From the NCBI RefSeq assembly GCF_030730905.1, contig NZ_JAVAMP010000002.1:310001-374000 (forward strand): DNA of 64,000 nt, in the 5' to 3' direction. The translations under genes and the position numbers were made by a program. The DNA is from Chengkuizengella axinellae. Its GTDB lineage: Bacteria; Bacillota; Bacilli; Paenibacillales; KCTC-33759. Shown here piece by piece: positions 1 to 9,029 of the stretch (within the stretch, counting starts at the first letter, position 1; each line of letters opens with the position of its first letter). Below the pieces are notes generated by a model. That model was not told where the DNA came from and did not search any database. It worked only from the letters and a program-made list of their open reading frames with translations.

Positions 1-1
1 A

Positions 2-805
2 AATGAAAGCAATACACTTAACACAGGTGTGGCATATCCTTTAGTAAGACGACTATTAGGACTGAATGGAATGACCCCTGAGGAACAGCCAGTTGAAGTA
101 GTACTTCTTTCTCGTAATGACCCAGATACGGGGTTAAGAGTGTTTAAATCTATCGAACATTATGATCTATCTATTTCTAGAGCTGCTTTTGTAAAAGGGA
201 GCAATCCGTTTATTTATATGGACGCTTTTAATGCCTCATTATTTTTATCAGCTAATCCCAATGATGTTCATCAAGCTGTACAAAAAGGACTCCCTGCGGG
301 ACAAGTTTTTCCAACAGAATTTAAAGATAATGATGAAGAAGAGGTGCTCAGAATTGCTTTTGATTTTGATGGGATTTTAGCAGATGACTCTGCAGAAGCG
401 GTATATCAAGAGGGTGCCATTGAATTATTTCATAAACACGAGAAGCAGAAAGCAGAAGAACCTCTTCCACCTGGACCTTTAATGAAATTTTTGAAAGGTT
501 TATCTACTTTGCAAAAGATAGAAATAGCGAAGAAGGAATCTGATGAAAATTATAAGCCTCGAATAAGAATTGGGATCGTAACGGCAAGGAATGCACCTGC
601 ACATGAGAGGGTGATTTCTACACTGAGAAATTGGGGAATTCAAGTTGATGAAGCCTTTTTTTTAGGTGGGATTAACAAGGAACGAGTGCTAAAGGTGTTT
701 AAACCCCACATATTTTTTGACGACCAGTTAGGTCACATTGAAGGAGTAGCCAGGACAACTCCGTCAGTGCATGTACCTTTTGGAGTTGCCAACAAAGAGA
801 AATAA
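2..805 (+). CDS. 5'-nucleotidase, cN-I type (5' end outside window)
   Basis: This protein resembles the cytosolic 5'-nucleotidase I family (Pfam 5_nucleotid), which dephosphorylates nucleoside 5'-monophosphates. The sequence shows a haloacid-dehalogenase-like motif FDFDGILADD near the middle and a late FFDDQ motif, as in that family. A GTG at 29 could serve as a start, but the frame is open to the window edge. The codons before it (N-E-S-N-T-L-N-T-G) fit the family's segment just before 'YPLVRRLLGLN', so the true start lies upstream and roughly the first 40 residues are missing. The next gene follows after about 117 bp without a clear terminator. Confidence 0.7.
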   Translation, partial: NESNTLNTGVAYPLVRRLLGLNGMTPEEQPVEVVLLSRNDPDTGLRVFKSIEHYDLSISRAAFVKGSNPFIYMDAFNASLFLSANPNDVHQAVQKGLPAGQVFPTEFKDNDEEEVLRIAFDFDGILADDSAEAVYQEGAIELFHKHEKQKAEEPLPPGPLMKFLKGLSTLQKIEIAKKESDENYKPRIRIGIVTARNAPAHERVISTLRNWGIQVDEAFFLGGINKERVLKVFKPHIFFDDQLGHIEGVARTTPSVHVPFGVANKEK

Positions 806-922
806 AAACTTAGTTGTAAGGATTGTCAATTCGTTATTAATTTTTGGAAACTGAAATTATTCTCCAACGTAAGTAATAAGTATAAGAAGTTATATATTTT
901 TATTTTTAAGGAGAGATAGTCA

Positions 923-2710
923 ATGATTCCATTCAAGGAACCGGATGTCGAGCAGTTTTTCCGCACATTTGGCATTCAGCAATTTAAAGTAAGTCCAGAT
1001 GAATCACAATGTATATTTAGCACAAACATTAGTGGTAAATTCAATCTTTGGGCAATGGATTTGCCAAATATGTATCCTTATCCTTTAACCTTCATAGATC
1101 AAACCTGTCATGGTATTTCCTATGATAAACAAGATCGATTTATCATTGCCTCTTTTGACCAAGATGGAGATGAAAATCCTCAAATTTATGCACTGCCAAC
1201 CGCAGGTGGAGATTTAAAACCTATTCGTCTTCAAGAAGGAAAACAGCATGTGCAGTTTTTACTATCCAACAATGGATCAAAGTTATTCTATACCTCCAAC
1301 AAGGATAATCCTCAGTTTTTAAATACTTATGTTTATGATTTACAGTCTGAAGAAGAAGCTATGCTGCATCAAGGTAAAAAAGCAGCTACATATTTAATCG
1401 ATAAAAGCCCAGAAGAACAAAGCTTCGCATTTTTAGAATTTACTACGAATACAAATTCAAGAGTTTTTATTAAGATGGATGAGGAAGTCATTCATATTAC
1501 ATCTCCCGAAGAGAAAGATCATACATATACGGACTTGTTATTTGCCAGCGAAGATGAAATTTATTTTACTTCTAATATAGGGTCTGAATTCCATCATTTA
1601 TCTCGGTTTGATTTAAAAACGAGAAAAATTACAAAGGAATTGGAAGTAGAAGGGGAAGAGTTTATAACCTTAAAACTAGATAACAACCATAGTTGTCTCT
1701 ATATCGTAAGTAAAAAAGGGGTAGTAGATCTTTTATATCAATTTGACCTGTCGTCAAAGGAACTCACCCAAATAGAAGTTCCAGTTTCTATTATTAAACA
1801 ATTGGAAGTAGCTGAGTCAGGAAATGTTTATATTATGGGTCAAACTGCAACAAAACCCATGAACATTTATAAGGTTGATCATAATCAAGCAGAGTGGAGC
1901 TGTTTAACGAATTTAAGTGTTCCGGGCGTATCAGAACAAATGATGAGTGAACCAGAGGTGTTTAGATATCCATCCTTTGATGGATTGGACATCGAAGCTT
2001 TGTTTTTTAAAGCAAGAGAGGAAGTTGACAACGGTCATGTTATATTGTGGCCTCACGGGGGACCTCAAGAAGCAGAACGCAAGTCTTTCAGAGCTTTATT
2101 TCAGTTTTTAACTTATTATGGGTACAGTATTGTGACTCCTAATTTTAGAGGTTCAACAGGGTACGGATTTTCATTTACGAAGCGGGTTGAACAAGATTGG
2201 GGAGGAGGATCAAGACTTGACAACATAGAAGCATTGGAAAATTTAATTAAAAACAATAAAGCTGATCGAGATAAAATTTTCATCATGGGCGGTAGTTTTG
2301 GAGGGTATATGTCATTGTTGCTGCATGGTCGTCATCCAGAATATTTTAAAGCAGTTGTTGATATCTTCGGACCGAGCAACTTGTTTACTTTTATAGATTC
2401 AGTACCTGAGCATTGGAGGTTAGGGATGTATGAGTTAATCGGACATCCTGAAAAAGATAAGGAAAAATTGATCGAAGATTCTCCCGATACTTATATAGAA
2501 ACAATGACAAAACCTATGCTTATTATTCAAGGAGCAAATGATCCTAGAGTGGTCATGGCAGAATCTGATTACATTGTAGAATCACTTCAGAATAAAGGCA
2601 GAGAAGTCGAATATATAGTTTTTGAGGATGAAGGACATGGTTTTTCAAAAAAAGAAAATGAAATGAAGACCTATCGAGCAATTTTAGACTTTTTCAATCA
2701 ACATTTATAA
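923..2710 (+). CDS. S9 family peptidase (prolyl oligopeptidase / acylaminoacyl peptidase type)
   Basis: This is a cytosolic serine peptidase of 595 residues. An N-terminal beta-propeller-like half (about 1-340) with repeated D-G and N-L-W strands comes first. An alpha/beta-hydrolase domain (about 350-595) follows. The catalytic triad is visible: Ser458 in GGSFGGYMS, Asp540 in QGANDPRV and His572 in DEGHGF. There is no signal peptide. Family members cleave short peptides or remove acylated N-terminal residues. The ATG start has a good ribosome binding site (AAGGAGAG). It is a single-gene unit closed by a hairpin terminator at 2721-2750. Confidence 0.9.
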   Translation: MIPFKEPDVEQFFRTFGIQQFKVSPDESQCIFSTNISGKFNLWAMDLPNMYPYPLTFIDQTCHGISYDKQDRFIIASFDQDGDENPQIYALPTAGGDLKPIRLQEGKQHVQFLLSNNGSKLFYTSNKDNPQFLNTYVYDLQSEEEAMLHQGKKAATYLIDKSPEEQSFAFLEFTTNTNSRVFIKMDEEVIHITSPEEKDHTYTDLLFASEDEIYFTSNIGSEFHHLSRFDLKTRKITKELEVEGEEFITLKLDNNHSCLYIVSKKGVVDLLYQFDLSSKELTQIEVPVSIIKQLEVAESGNVYIMGQTATKPMNIYKVDHNQAEWSCLTNLSVPGVSEQMMSEPEVFRYPSFDGLDIEALFFKAREEVDNGHVILWPHGGPQEAERKSFRALFQFLTYYGYSIVTPNFRGSTGYGFSFTKRVEQDWGGGSRLDNIEALENLIKNNKADRDKIFIMGGSFGGYMSLLLHGRHPEYFKAVVDIFGPSNLFTFIDSVPEHWRLGMYELIGHPEKDKEKLIEDSPDTYIETMTKPMLIIQGANDPRVVMAESDYIVESLQNKGREVEYIVFEDEGHGFSKKENEMKTYRAILDFFNQHL

Positions 2711-2720
2711 AATAGGAATC

Positions 2721-2750
2721 GACTCGGAATAGCATTTTCGGGTCTTTTTT
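2721..2750 (+). terminator. Rho-independent terminator of the S9 peptidase gene
   Basis: GACTCG at 2721-2726 pairs with CGGGTC at 2739-2744 (one G-U pair) and is followed by six T residues, 10 bp after the stop codon. Confidence 0.7.
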
Positions 2751-2784
2751 CTTATATTGAAGACTTCTAATCTGCTTAGTTAAA

Positions 2785-2979
2785 CTATTCTTTTTTTATT
2801 TCATCTACAGCAGTAGTTTGATCAAGTTTATTAGAAATTTGCTTCAACGTAATATGAATATTGTGTAACACCTTAACTACAATGGCTAGCATAATAAAGG
2901 TGACGATCTCACCTGTAAAATAAGCAATTATCGCTATCAAAATCATGTGGAATATATAAAATTCCTTTAACATTTTCAT
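2785..2979 (-). CDS. small membrane protein of unknown function
   Basis: A 64-residue protein with one or two hydrophobic segments (about residues 7-22 and 25-40) and a charged C-terminal tail ending in IKKE. The start has a very strong ribosome binding site (AGAGGGGG about 6 bases upstream), which argues for a real gene despite the length. It is convergent with the S9 peptidase and divergent from the second murG. No family was recognised. The build, a short hydrophobic stretch then a lysine-rich amphipathic tail, is similar to the small protein at 16059-16244, but the two do not align convincingly. Confidence 0.6.
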   Translation of the reverse strand: MKMLKEFYIFHMILIAIIAYFTGEIVTFIMLAIVVKVLHNIHITLKQISNKLDQTTAVDEIKKE

Positions 2980-3158
2980 GGAATTCCCCCTCTGATTTAA
3001 GAAAAAACAAAATATAATTTGTCCACAACTGCATTTATATACATAAAATGATAAAATAGAACTGTTTGAAAGTAAATCCTAATCAGCAAGTTTTTAGAAA
3101 AATTAAGGTTGTATATTACATATCTCCTGTATAAACATATTGAAAGCAGGTGCACATC

Positions 3159-4226
3159 ATGAAGAAAAAAATTGTATTTACTGGTGGAGGAAGCGCAGGG
3201 CATGTCACGGTAAATTTAGCTCTGATTCCTCATTTTTTACATGAGGGCTGGGGAGTAGAATATATCGGCTCTGAGAATGGAATTGAAAGAGAACTTATCT
3301 CTAAGCTAAAGGGAGTACACTATCATAGTATTAAAACAGGAAAATTGAGAAGATATTTTGATTGGAACAATGTGAAAGACCCATTTAGAGTTGTTCAAGG
3401 GATATTTCAATCTTTCCGGATTATCCAAAAATCTAAGCCAAATGTTGTCTTTTCCAAGGGTGGTTTTGTCTCAGTACCTGTTATTTTAGGTTCTAAATTA
3501 AATCAGATTCCAGTATTAACTCACGAATCCGATCTTACTCCAGGTTTAGCTAATAAGATCTCAATGCCTTTTGTCAAAAAGGTTTGCACTACTTTTCCAG
3601 AAACTGAAAAACACCTCTCCTCTAAAAAAGCAGAGTATGTAGGGGCTATCGTTAGAGATGAACTAAGGCATGGAAATGCTACTAAAGGTTATACTTATTG
3701 TAATTTCATCCGAGAAAAGCCTGTTTTGTTAATCATGGGAGGAAGTATGGGCTCTCAAAAAATTAATAAGTCAGTTCGAGACAGTTTAGATGAATTGTTG
3801 TCTAACTTTCAAATTGTACATATTTGTGGTAAAGGCGGAGTGGACTCTTCTATTAAAAAAAGAGGGTATAAACAATTTGAATACATAAATGAACAATTGC
3901 CGGATATGATGCATATGGCAGATATTGTGATTTCAAGAGCAGGCTCTAATGCTATTTTTGAATTTTTGTCTTTAAAAAAACCGATGTTGTTGATTCCTTT
4001 ATCTAAGGAAGCAAGCAGAGGGGATCAAATCTTAAACGCAGAATCCTTTAAAAAAGCTGGATATTGTGAAGTGCTTCAAGAAGAGGAATTATCCAAGGAT
4101 TCATTAACAAAAACGATAAAACATCTATATAAAAATAAAGAAAACTACATAAACAAAATGAAAACATATCAAGGAGAAAAGGCTTTGTCTAAAGTGATAA
4201 AGCTTATAAAAAATGAAGCCATTTAG
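3159..4226 (+). CDS. MurG-like UDP-GlcNAc:lipid I transferase, second-copy type
   Basis: A GT28 glycosyltransferase of 355 residues. MurG adds GlcNAc to lipid I to make lipid II at the inner face of the membrane. Seen here: the N-terminal GGGSAGH loop (residues 9-15), the [12 protein letters not shown] acceptor-side motif, [10 protein letters not shown], and the donor-site segment [12 protein letters not shown] followed by [10 protein letters not shown]. From memory it resembles the 'MurG2' second copy of the Bacillus cereus group more than canonical MurG of the division cluster, and no mur or fts genes flank it. The residue after GHVT is Val where the close relatives I recall have Pro. The in-frame GTG at 3150 is rejected because AGGTG just upstream of ATG 3159 gives a proper site. 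Confidence 0.85.
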   Translation: MKKKIVFTGGGSAGHVTVNLALIPHFLHEGWGVEYIGSENGIERELISKLKGVHYHSIKTGKLRRYFDWNNVKDPFRVVQGIFQSFRIIQKSKPNVVFSKGGFVSVPVILGSKLNQIPVLTHESDLTPGLANKISMPFVKKVCTTFPETEKHLSSKKAEYVGAIVRDELRHGNATKGYTYCNFIREKPVLLIMGGSMGSQKINKSVRDSLDELLSNFQIVHICGKGGVDSSIKKRGYKQFEYINEQLPDMMHMADIVISRAGSNAIFEFLSLKKPMLLIPLSKEASRGDQILNAESFKKAGYCEVLQEEELSKDSLTKTIKHLYKNKENYINKMKTYQGEKALSKVIKLIKNEAI

Positions 4227-4274
4227 CCATTTGATATATGTAATAAATGATAGACATGTTATAAGGAGTATGAA

Positions 4275-4949
4275 ATGAAAAAACGAATGAAGTTCTTTCT
4301 ATTTAGTTGTTTCATCTTAATTATTTTATCAAGCTGTAATAACGAAGAAGCTGTTATTGAAATGCCAGAGGAAGTAAAGACAGAAATTGTCCCTACTTTA
4401 GCTATTAGTCCTGCTGAATTTATGAAAGGGGATGCGCAAATTTTAGCAACTCATTTTGACGATTGGCAGACCGGGAAAGTTAATATCGAATATACAGGTG
4501 AAGAAAATAAGATGATTGTATTGTCTTATGACATATATAAAAGTGGAGAATTGGTAAGTTCTAATGGTTCGATGGGCTCAGTCATGTTTGGTGATTATAA
4601 TGGCAAGTTATTAATTTCACTAATGGATGAAGATACGAGTGATATACAAGATTATAGTTTAGGTCTTTCACTTGTCGAAAATAGTGGATCAGCATCTAGT
4701 GCTTATTCTGATGATATGCCAGAACTCCAACGACCTGATATGGCTGCAAGCACAATTTGGAGTATTCATGAAAAAATGAATCTAAATGAAAAGGAAGAAG
4801 CAGTAGTATGGGCTTATTTGGTCAATGAAAATAGTATTATAAATCCAGATATTCTAACAGAAGAAAATTTAAAAAAAGATTATGATTTTGCTTTTGTTGT
4901 GAAAATAGCTCTCATGGATGAAGCGGATTACGGAAAGGAAATCAAATAA
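4275..4949 (+). CDS. lipoprotein, paralogue of the one at 5908-6519
   Basis: A 224-residue secreted lipoprotein with a basic start, a hydrophobic core and the lipobox L-S-S-C (Cys21). The mature part is a mixed beta-rich domain of no recognised family. It shares clear blocks with the lipoprotein at 5908-6519: I-x-P-x-[ED]-F-[MF]-K near the start, W-x-T-G-[KR] and V-x-Y-[ST]-G in the middle, and Y-D-[FW]-x-F-V-[VL]-K at the end. The two are therefore paralogues. The stop codon overlaps the next ATG by one base (TAATG), so translation is probably coupled to the Nudix gene. Confidence 0.8.
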   Translation: MKKRMKFFLFSCFILIILSSCNNEEAVIEMPEEVKTEIVPTLAISPAEFMKGDAQILATHFDDWQTGKVNIEYTGEENKMIVLSYDIYKSGELVSSNGSMGSVMFGDYNGKLLISLMDEDTSDIQDYSLGLSLVENSGSASSAYSDDMPELQRPDMAASTIWSIHEKMNLNEKEEAVVWAYLVNENSIINPDILTEENLKKDYDFAFVVKIALMDEADYGKEIK

Positions 4950-5398
4950 TGGAAAAAGTAGAATTAGTTTTTGGGGAGAAAAAAACGGACCAGACATATA
5001 TCACTAGACCTGGTGCATATGCCATCATCTTTAATGAAACAAAAAATCAAGTTATGACGGTTCAATCCTTAAAAACAGGGAATTATTTTTTGCCAGGTGG
5101 AGGTATTGAAAATAAGGAGACACCTGAACAATGCTTGCATAGAGAAGCTTTAGAAGAAATCGGCTGCAAGATTGAATTAGGTGATTTTCTTGGTTCAGCG
5201 GGAAATTATTTTTATTCTCCAACATATGATACTTATTATTTTATGATTGGTTATTTTTATATGGCTAGAATCGTCGAAAAGGTACAAGAATCTATTGAAC
5301 CAGATGAAACATATGGCTGGATGGATACTTCCAAAGCAAAGCAGGACTTAGTGCATGCACATCATAGATGGGCATTGAAAAAAGCAATGGAGATATAA
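4949..5398 (+). CDS. Nudix hydrolase
   Basis: A 149-residue Nudix-fold protein. Residues 51-73 fit the Nudix box exactly (G-x5-E-x7-R-E-U-x-E-E-x-G-U), which binds divalent metal for hydrolysis of a nucleoside diphosphate linked to another group. The substrate cannot be told from the sequence. The upstream segment YAIIFNE is the usual first beta strand of the fold. The start overlaps the stop of the upstream lipoprotein gene, so the pair forms a small operon. No terminator with a T tract follows; a weak hairpin lies just after the stop. Confidence 0.88.
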   Translation: MEKVELVFGEKKTDQTYITRPGAYAIIFNETKNQVMTVQSLKTGNYFLPGGGIENKETPEQCLHREALEEIGCKIELGDFLGSAGNYFYSPTYDTYYFMIGYFYMARIVEKVQESIEPDETYGWMDTSKAKQDLVHAHHRWALKKAMEI

Positions 5399-5514
5399 AG
5401 TGAACTTTCTTTAAGTACCTATATTGAGGAGAAAGTTTACGGTGTGTTGAATCGTAGTAATAATACTAGTTCATATGATATAAAAAAATACATAAGGTAG
5501 GAAGGGATTGTATT

Positions 5515-5892
5515 ATGGCAACAGTTGTTTTACATAAACCTAGTGGGAAACGATACATCTTGTTAGGTACAGGATTTGGAGCTTATAAGGCTAGCAGGCC
5601 AGGTTTTTTAGGTGGTGATTTGTTCCCGCATGAAGAGCAAGATGAGATCCCTGTTGCTTCAGTTAGTGATGAGTTTGGTAATATTCAATGGGTTTATACC
5701 GATGAATTAATCGTAGTTGAAGTTGATGGAAAGAGCATAGGAGATTATGCGGAGAAACTTATAGTTCATAAAAAGCCTATTAAACAAGAAAATATAATTG
5801 AATATGAAACTTGTCCTGCTTGTAATTCTAGAATTCATTCTGAGCAGATGGAGTGTCCTTCATGTGGTTTGACTTTGATAGATGAGAATTAA
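5515..5892 (+). CDS. uncharacterised protein with C-terminal zinc ribbon
   Basis: A 125-residue cytosolic protein. The N-terminal 85 residues are a compact beta-rich domain with no family I recognise. The C-terminus is a four-cysteine zinc ribbon with Cys100, Cys103, Cys114 and Cys117 in CPAC...CPSCG. Such ribbons often serve protein or nucleic-acid contacts. It lies between the Nudix gene and the second lipoprotein, whose frame begins 16 bp downstream, so a small operon is likely. Function unknown. Confidence 0.75.
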   Translation: MATVVLHKPSGKRYILLGTGFGAYKASRPGFLGGDLFPHEEQDEIPVASVSDEFGNIQWVYTDELIVVEVDGKSIGDYAEKLIVHKKPIKQENIIEYETCPACNSRIHSEQMECPSCGLTLIDEN

Positions 5893-5907
5893 GGTTAAGG
5901 TATAGTA

Positions 5908-6519
5908 TTGGAGGTGGAAATAATAAAACGATATGTTATTATTGTGAGTTGTTTTTTGATTCTAGTAAGTTTGATTGGCTGCGAGAGTACGTCTGATTCT
6001 GAATTTGAGTCGGGTATGTTAACCATACAGCCTATTGATTTTTTTAAGGAAGATACGAAGTATTTAGAACCTCATTTAGATTGGCTTACTGGAAGGTTTG
6101 AGGTAAAATACTCAGGTCCAGAAAAATTTATGAATCTTTCAATAGAAGTATATGAAAAAGGAAAACTGATTGATTCTAGGGGATTATTAAGATTTGATAT
6201 AAAAAAAAATAAAGAGATCTCATTTTCTATTCAGGATCATAAAGATCAAAAAGAATTGAAGAAATTAATCTTTACTTCCGAAGATTTGAACGATGGTGGA
6301 TCTGGTACTTATATATTTAACATAGAATTTGATGATGATGTAAATAGTCCAAGTGGTATTCATTATATAGAGGATGAGATAAAAATTTTAGAAGGTAACG
6401 AAGCTATTATTTGGGGGTATTTCTCAACAGAAGAGGATTATATAGATAATAGCGATGAATTGTTGAATTACGATTGGGTTTTTGTTTTAAAAGCTTCTTT
6501 GGTGGATGATTTGAAATGA
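5908..6519 (+). CDS. lipoprotein, paralogue of the one at 4275-4949 (start codon uncertain)
   Basis: A lipoprotein of about 200 residues with a hydrophobic signal and the lipobox L-I-G-C. It is a paralogue of the protein at 4275-4949 over most of its length. The start is odd. The best ribosome binding site (GGAGGTGG, 5910-5917) lies inside the frame, and no ATG, GTG or TTG follows at the proper distance; the codons there are ATA at 5920 and 5923. Counting back from the lipobox Cys, the paralogue's ATG aligns with these ATA codons. The alternative TTG at 5908 has only a weak AAGG upstream. Either a rare AUA start, the weaker TTG, or a sequence error is possible. Confidence 0.65.
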   Translation: MEVEIIKRYVIIVSCFLILVSLIGCESTSDSEFESGMLTIQPIDFFKEDTKYLEPHLDWLTGRFEVKYSGPEKFMNLSIEVYEKGKLIDSRGLLRFDIKKNKEISFSIQDHKDQKELKKLIFTSEDLNDGGSGTYIFNIEFDDDVNSPSGIHYIEDEIKILEGNEAIIWGYFSTEEDYIDNSDELLNYDWVFVLKASLVDDLK

Positions 6520-6601
6520 GAAAAAGTGTAATTCACCATACATGATATAGAACTCCGTGGCTTTAGAATTAAACCCAAAAAATGTTTAGGGGGAAAAATA
6601 A

Positions 6602-7126
6602 ATGGAAGCTCTACGTTATCCAATTGGAAAGTTTGAACATCAAGGAGAAATTACAGAGGACCAGATAAATTTATGGATTCAACAAATGGATGAGGCACCA
6701 AAAATTCTCAGAGCTGCAGTTGAAGGTTTAAACGAAGAACAGTTAAATACTCCCTACCGTCCTGAAGGTTGGACGATTAGACAAGTTGTTCATCATTTAT
6801 CTGATAGTCATATGAATGGTTTCATTCGTTTTAAGTGGACATTAACAGAGGATACACCTACAATAAAAGCTTATAACCAAAAGGGGTGGGCACAATTAAG
6901 CGACTCCTTTGAAGATATCCAAGTATCATTAACTTTGTTTGAATCGTTACATAATAAATGGGTGTCATTACTAAAATCACTGTCCCCCAACAATTTCGAA
7001 AGTACGTTCATTCATCCTGAGTTAGGTTCTGTGAGTTTGAAAACAGCACTTGGTATTTACGCTTGGCATGGTGAACATCATACAGCACATATAACAAGTT
7101 TAAAATCAAGAATGGGATGGGAATAA
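6602..7126 (+). CDS. YfiT-like DinB-fold protein (putative metal-dependent thiol transferase)
   Basis: A 174-residue four-helix-bundle protein of the DinB/YfiT family. Its opening resembles Bacillus YfiT, in which three histidines bind nickel or zinc. Here the candidate ligands lie in HHLSDSH (His64, His65, His70) and WHGEHHTAH (His156, His159, His160, His163). Relatives have been linked to bacillithiol transfer, but the substrate here is unknown. The start has GGGGG about 8 bases upstream. It stands alone between unrelated small genes, so it may be a stress or detoxification function; that is inference. Confidence 0.8.
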   Translation: MEALRYPIGKFEHQGEITEDQINLWIQQMDEAPKILRAAVEGLNEEQLNTPYRPEGWTIRQVVHHLSDSHMNGFIRFKWTLTEDTPTIKAYNQKGWAQLSDSFEDIQVSLTLFESLHNKWVSLLKSLSPNNFESTFIHPELGSVSLKTALGIYAWHGEHHTAHITSLKSRMGWE

Positions 7127-7188
7127 TGAAATTCTATTTTATGTAGGATAATAAATTGAGATTCATTTAAATAGGAGGTATAAAGCAA

Positions 7189-8250
7189 GTGATACCAAAT
7201 TTTTATATCATTGGGAGTGAAACGGAGAGACCTCCAAGCAAAAAGACGATATTTACGGATGGAGCACCAGACAATACTTTTCGAGAGGGAGTAGACATTG
7301 AATTAAGTCATTGGATTCCTAATCAAACTCCTGATATATATCGAGCAGATACTTCAACTGAAATATGTATGAATTTTGTTGCAAAGGAATCCTCAAAGGA
7401 ATGGGACTTGGCTATAAACAACCATTTGGATGTAGATGGCATATTGTCAGTGTTTACGTTAGTTCATAGTGAATTCGCCTTAAAACATCGAAATACAATT
7501 ATTGGAGCGGCAGAGATTGGAGATTTTTGGGGGTATTCTGAGCGTTCTAGCCAAATTTTGTTTCAAGGTCTTACGAAGTTGATGTTTGAATTAAAAGGGA
7601 AAGAAGATATAAAGGAAATTTATGCAGTATGTTTTGATAATGTTTTTGAGTTAATTGAAAAAGAAACATCATACTCTGTCATTATTAATGGTTTAGAAGC
7701 CTTACAGAAATCTCTGAATAGAGTAAAATCAGAAGAAATTCAAAGGCGGATTGTTTCTGAACATTTTGTAAGTTATCAGATTCCAAAAGAGTTAGTGGAA
7801 AAAGATTTAGAAAAAGCAATTAAAATTCCTCGTTTTAATGACTTATTGCAGGATAATATGTGGTTAATTCCTTCGGTTAGAAATTATTATGATCGAGAAA
7901 AGGTACAATTAGTTTCAGCCGAAACTGCTGAGGGTTGGTATTACGATTTATGGTATCCAGGATATATGTGGGCAGATACGCCTCATTCTTGGCGTGCACC
8001 AGGGTTTGAATTCAGTGGCAGTACAAATGCATATTATTATGGACATGAACCTTTAAATGATGCTATCACAGAGTTGAATCATCTTGAAAAGGGAGCGGGA
8101 CAATGGATTTTAGCTAAACAATTAAGCCCATTTCAAAGCATAGAGGGACGAGATTTTCCAGTTATTTTATCCTTTTTGAATGAAGATAAACCATCCGTGA
8201 GTTCTATTTCTCCATCCGAAGTGATTTCAAAGTTAAGTAAAGCTTTTTAA
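7189..8250 (+). CDS. uncharacterised 353-residue protein with an N-H-x-D-x-D-G motif
   Basis: A soluble protein without signal peptide or membrane segments. An NNHLDVDGILSVF motif near residue 80 recalls the acidic metal-binding cores of DHH-type phosphoesterases, and it is followed by a helical stretch and a tryptophan- and tyrosine-rich C-terminal half (WYYDLWYPGYMW, then YYYGHEPL). From memory it may belong to the unknown family DUF6687, at low confidence. The GTG start is chosen because AGGAGG lies at the right distance upstream. A shared hairpin at 8257-8297 separates it from the convergent next gene. Confidence 0.6.
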   Translation: MIPNFYIIGSETERPPSKKTIFTDGAPDNTFREGVDIELSHWIPNQTPDIYRADTSTEICMNFVAKESSKEWDLAINNHLDVDGILSVFTLVHSEFALKHRNTIIGAAEIGDFWGYSERSSQILFQGLTKLMFELKGKEDIKEIYAVCFDNVFELIEKETSYSVIINGLEALQKSLNRVKSEEIQRRIVSEHFVSYQIPKELVEKDLEKAIKIPRFNDLLQDNMWLIPSVRNYYDREKVQLVSAETAEGWYYDLWYPGYMWADTPHSWRAPGFEFSGSTNAYYYGHEPLNDAITELNHLEKGAGQWILAKQLSPFQSIEGRDFPVILSFLNEDKPSVSSISPSEVISKLSKAF

Positions 8251-8256
8251 ATTAAT

Positions 8257-8297
8257 GGTGATTCATTTTATTATGGAAATGCATGAAATGAATCACC
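8257..8297. terminator. hairpin between convergent genes
   Basis: GGTGATTCATTT (8257-8268) pairs perfectly with AAATGAATCACC (8286-8297), a 12-bp stem with a 17-base loop. It sits between two convergent stops, so it may end transcription from both sides, though neither flank has a strong T run. Confidence 0.5.
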
Positions 8298-8305
8298 GCG
8301 CTATC

Positions 8306-8770
8306 TTAATGGAGAAATGGGTCATTAAAAAGGATCAAAAGTAACTCTTTCATTGTTTCTGAATGCTCTCTATATACCCCCCAATTCTTACGAGTGCCAT
8401 CTGCTTCATTTTTAATTCCTTGGATATAAGCACTGTTTTCGTTTTTTGCCATATCAAGAGTTATTTCCTCAAAAGTAAATGCAAAAGACATATGATCTTC
8501 CATTCCAATAAAATAAATCGGATATAATACTTGATTAAAAAATGGAACATATTTAACGTTGTCTGCTTGTAGAAAAGCATCTTCTGTTATAAAAATGGCG
8601 TCAAATTGTGATTCCTCAGGAACTAGAGAGTCAAGTTCTACCCTTGTATATGTGATACGATCAAATGCAGGGAACACTTTATCTCCAACTACCCCAATTT
8701 CTAAGGATCTCCCATTGTAAGTTGGTTCTTTGCTAAGTTTGAATATTATTCTTTTATTATTTCTTATCAT
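8306..8770 (-). CDS. uncharacterised 154-residue protein
   Basis: A soluble mixed alpha/beta protein with no signal peptide and no family I can name. The start has a good site (GAGAGGATT). The middle holds a hydrophobic strand-rich stretch (FFNQVLYPIYFIGMED), and the C-terminus ends in a helix before FNDPFLH. The gene is convergent with the DUF6687-like gene and has about 260 bp of apparently empty AT-rich DNA upstream, where its promoter must lie. It is a single-gene unit. Function unknown. Confidence 0.6.
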   Translation of the reverse strand: MIRNNKRIIFKLSKEPTYNGRSLEIGVVGDKVFPAFDRITYTRVELDSLVPEESQFDAIFITEDAFLQADNVKYVPFFNQVLYPIYFIGMEDHMSFAFTFEEITLDMAKNENSAYIQGIKNEADGTRKNWGVYREHSETMKELLLILFNDPFLH

Positions 8771-9029
8771 TTAATCCTCTCGTCCTTTTCAAAATAAACT
8801 CTAAATCTGCCTTTTTATTTCTTTATATATAATATGACTATCGTAAACGGAAAAAGTTTCATTTTAAATAAAAATAATGAAAAAAGCTTAAATCCCAAAA
8901 TAACATAAAGATTTTACTAGAATGGTAATTTAATAGGGAGGAGCCACCGATTATAATTAAATCAATGCGTCAGTCATCTTCGAGTTTATTCATCAAATAA
9001 AGAATCATTTTTGAAAAGAAGGTGAAACT

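Noticed and set aside
2997-3203. Minus-strand frame overlapping the second murG start
   Set aside because: It lacks a proper ribosome binding site and overlaps the well-supported murG start and its upstream region.
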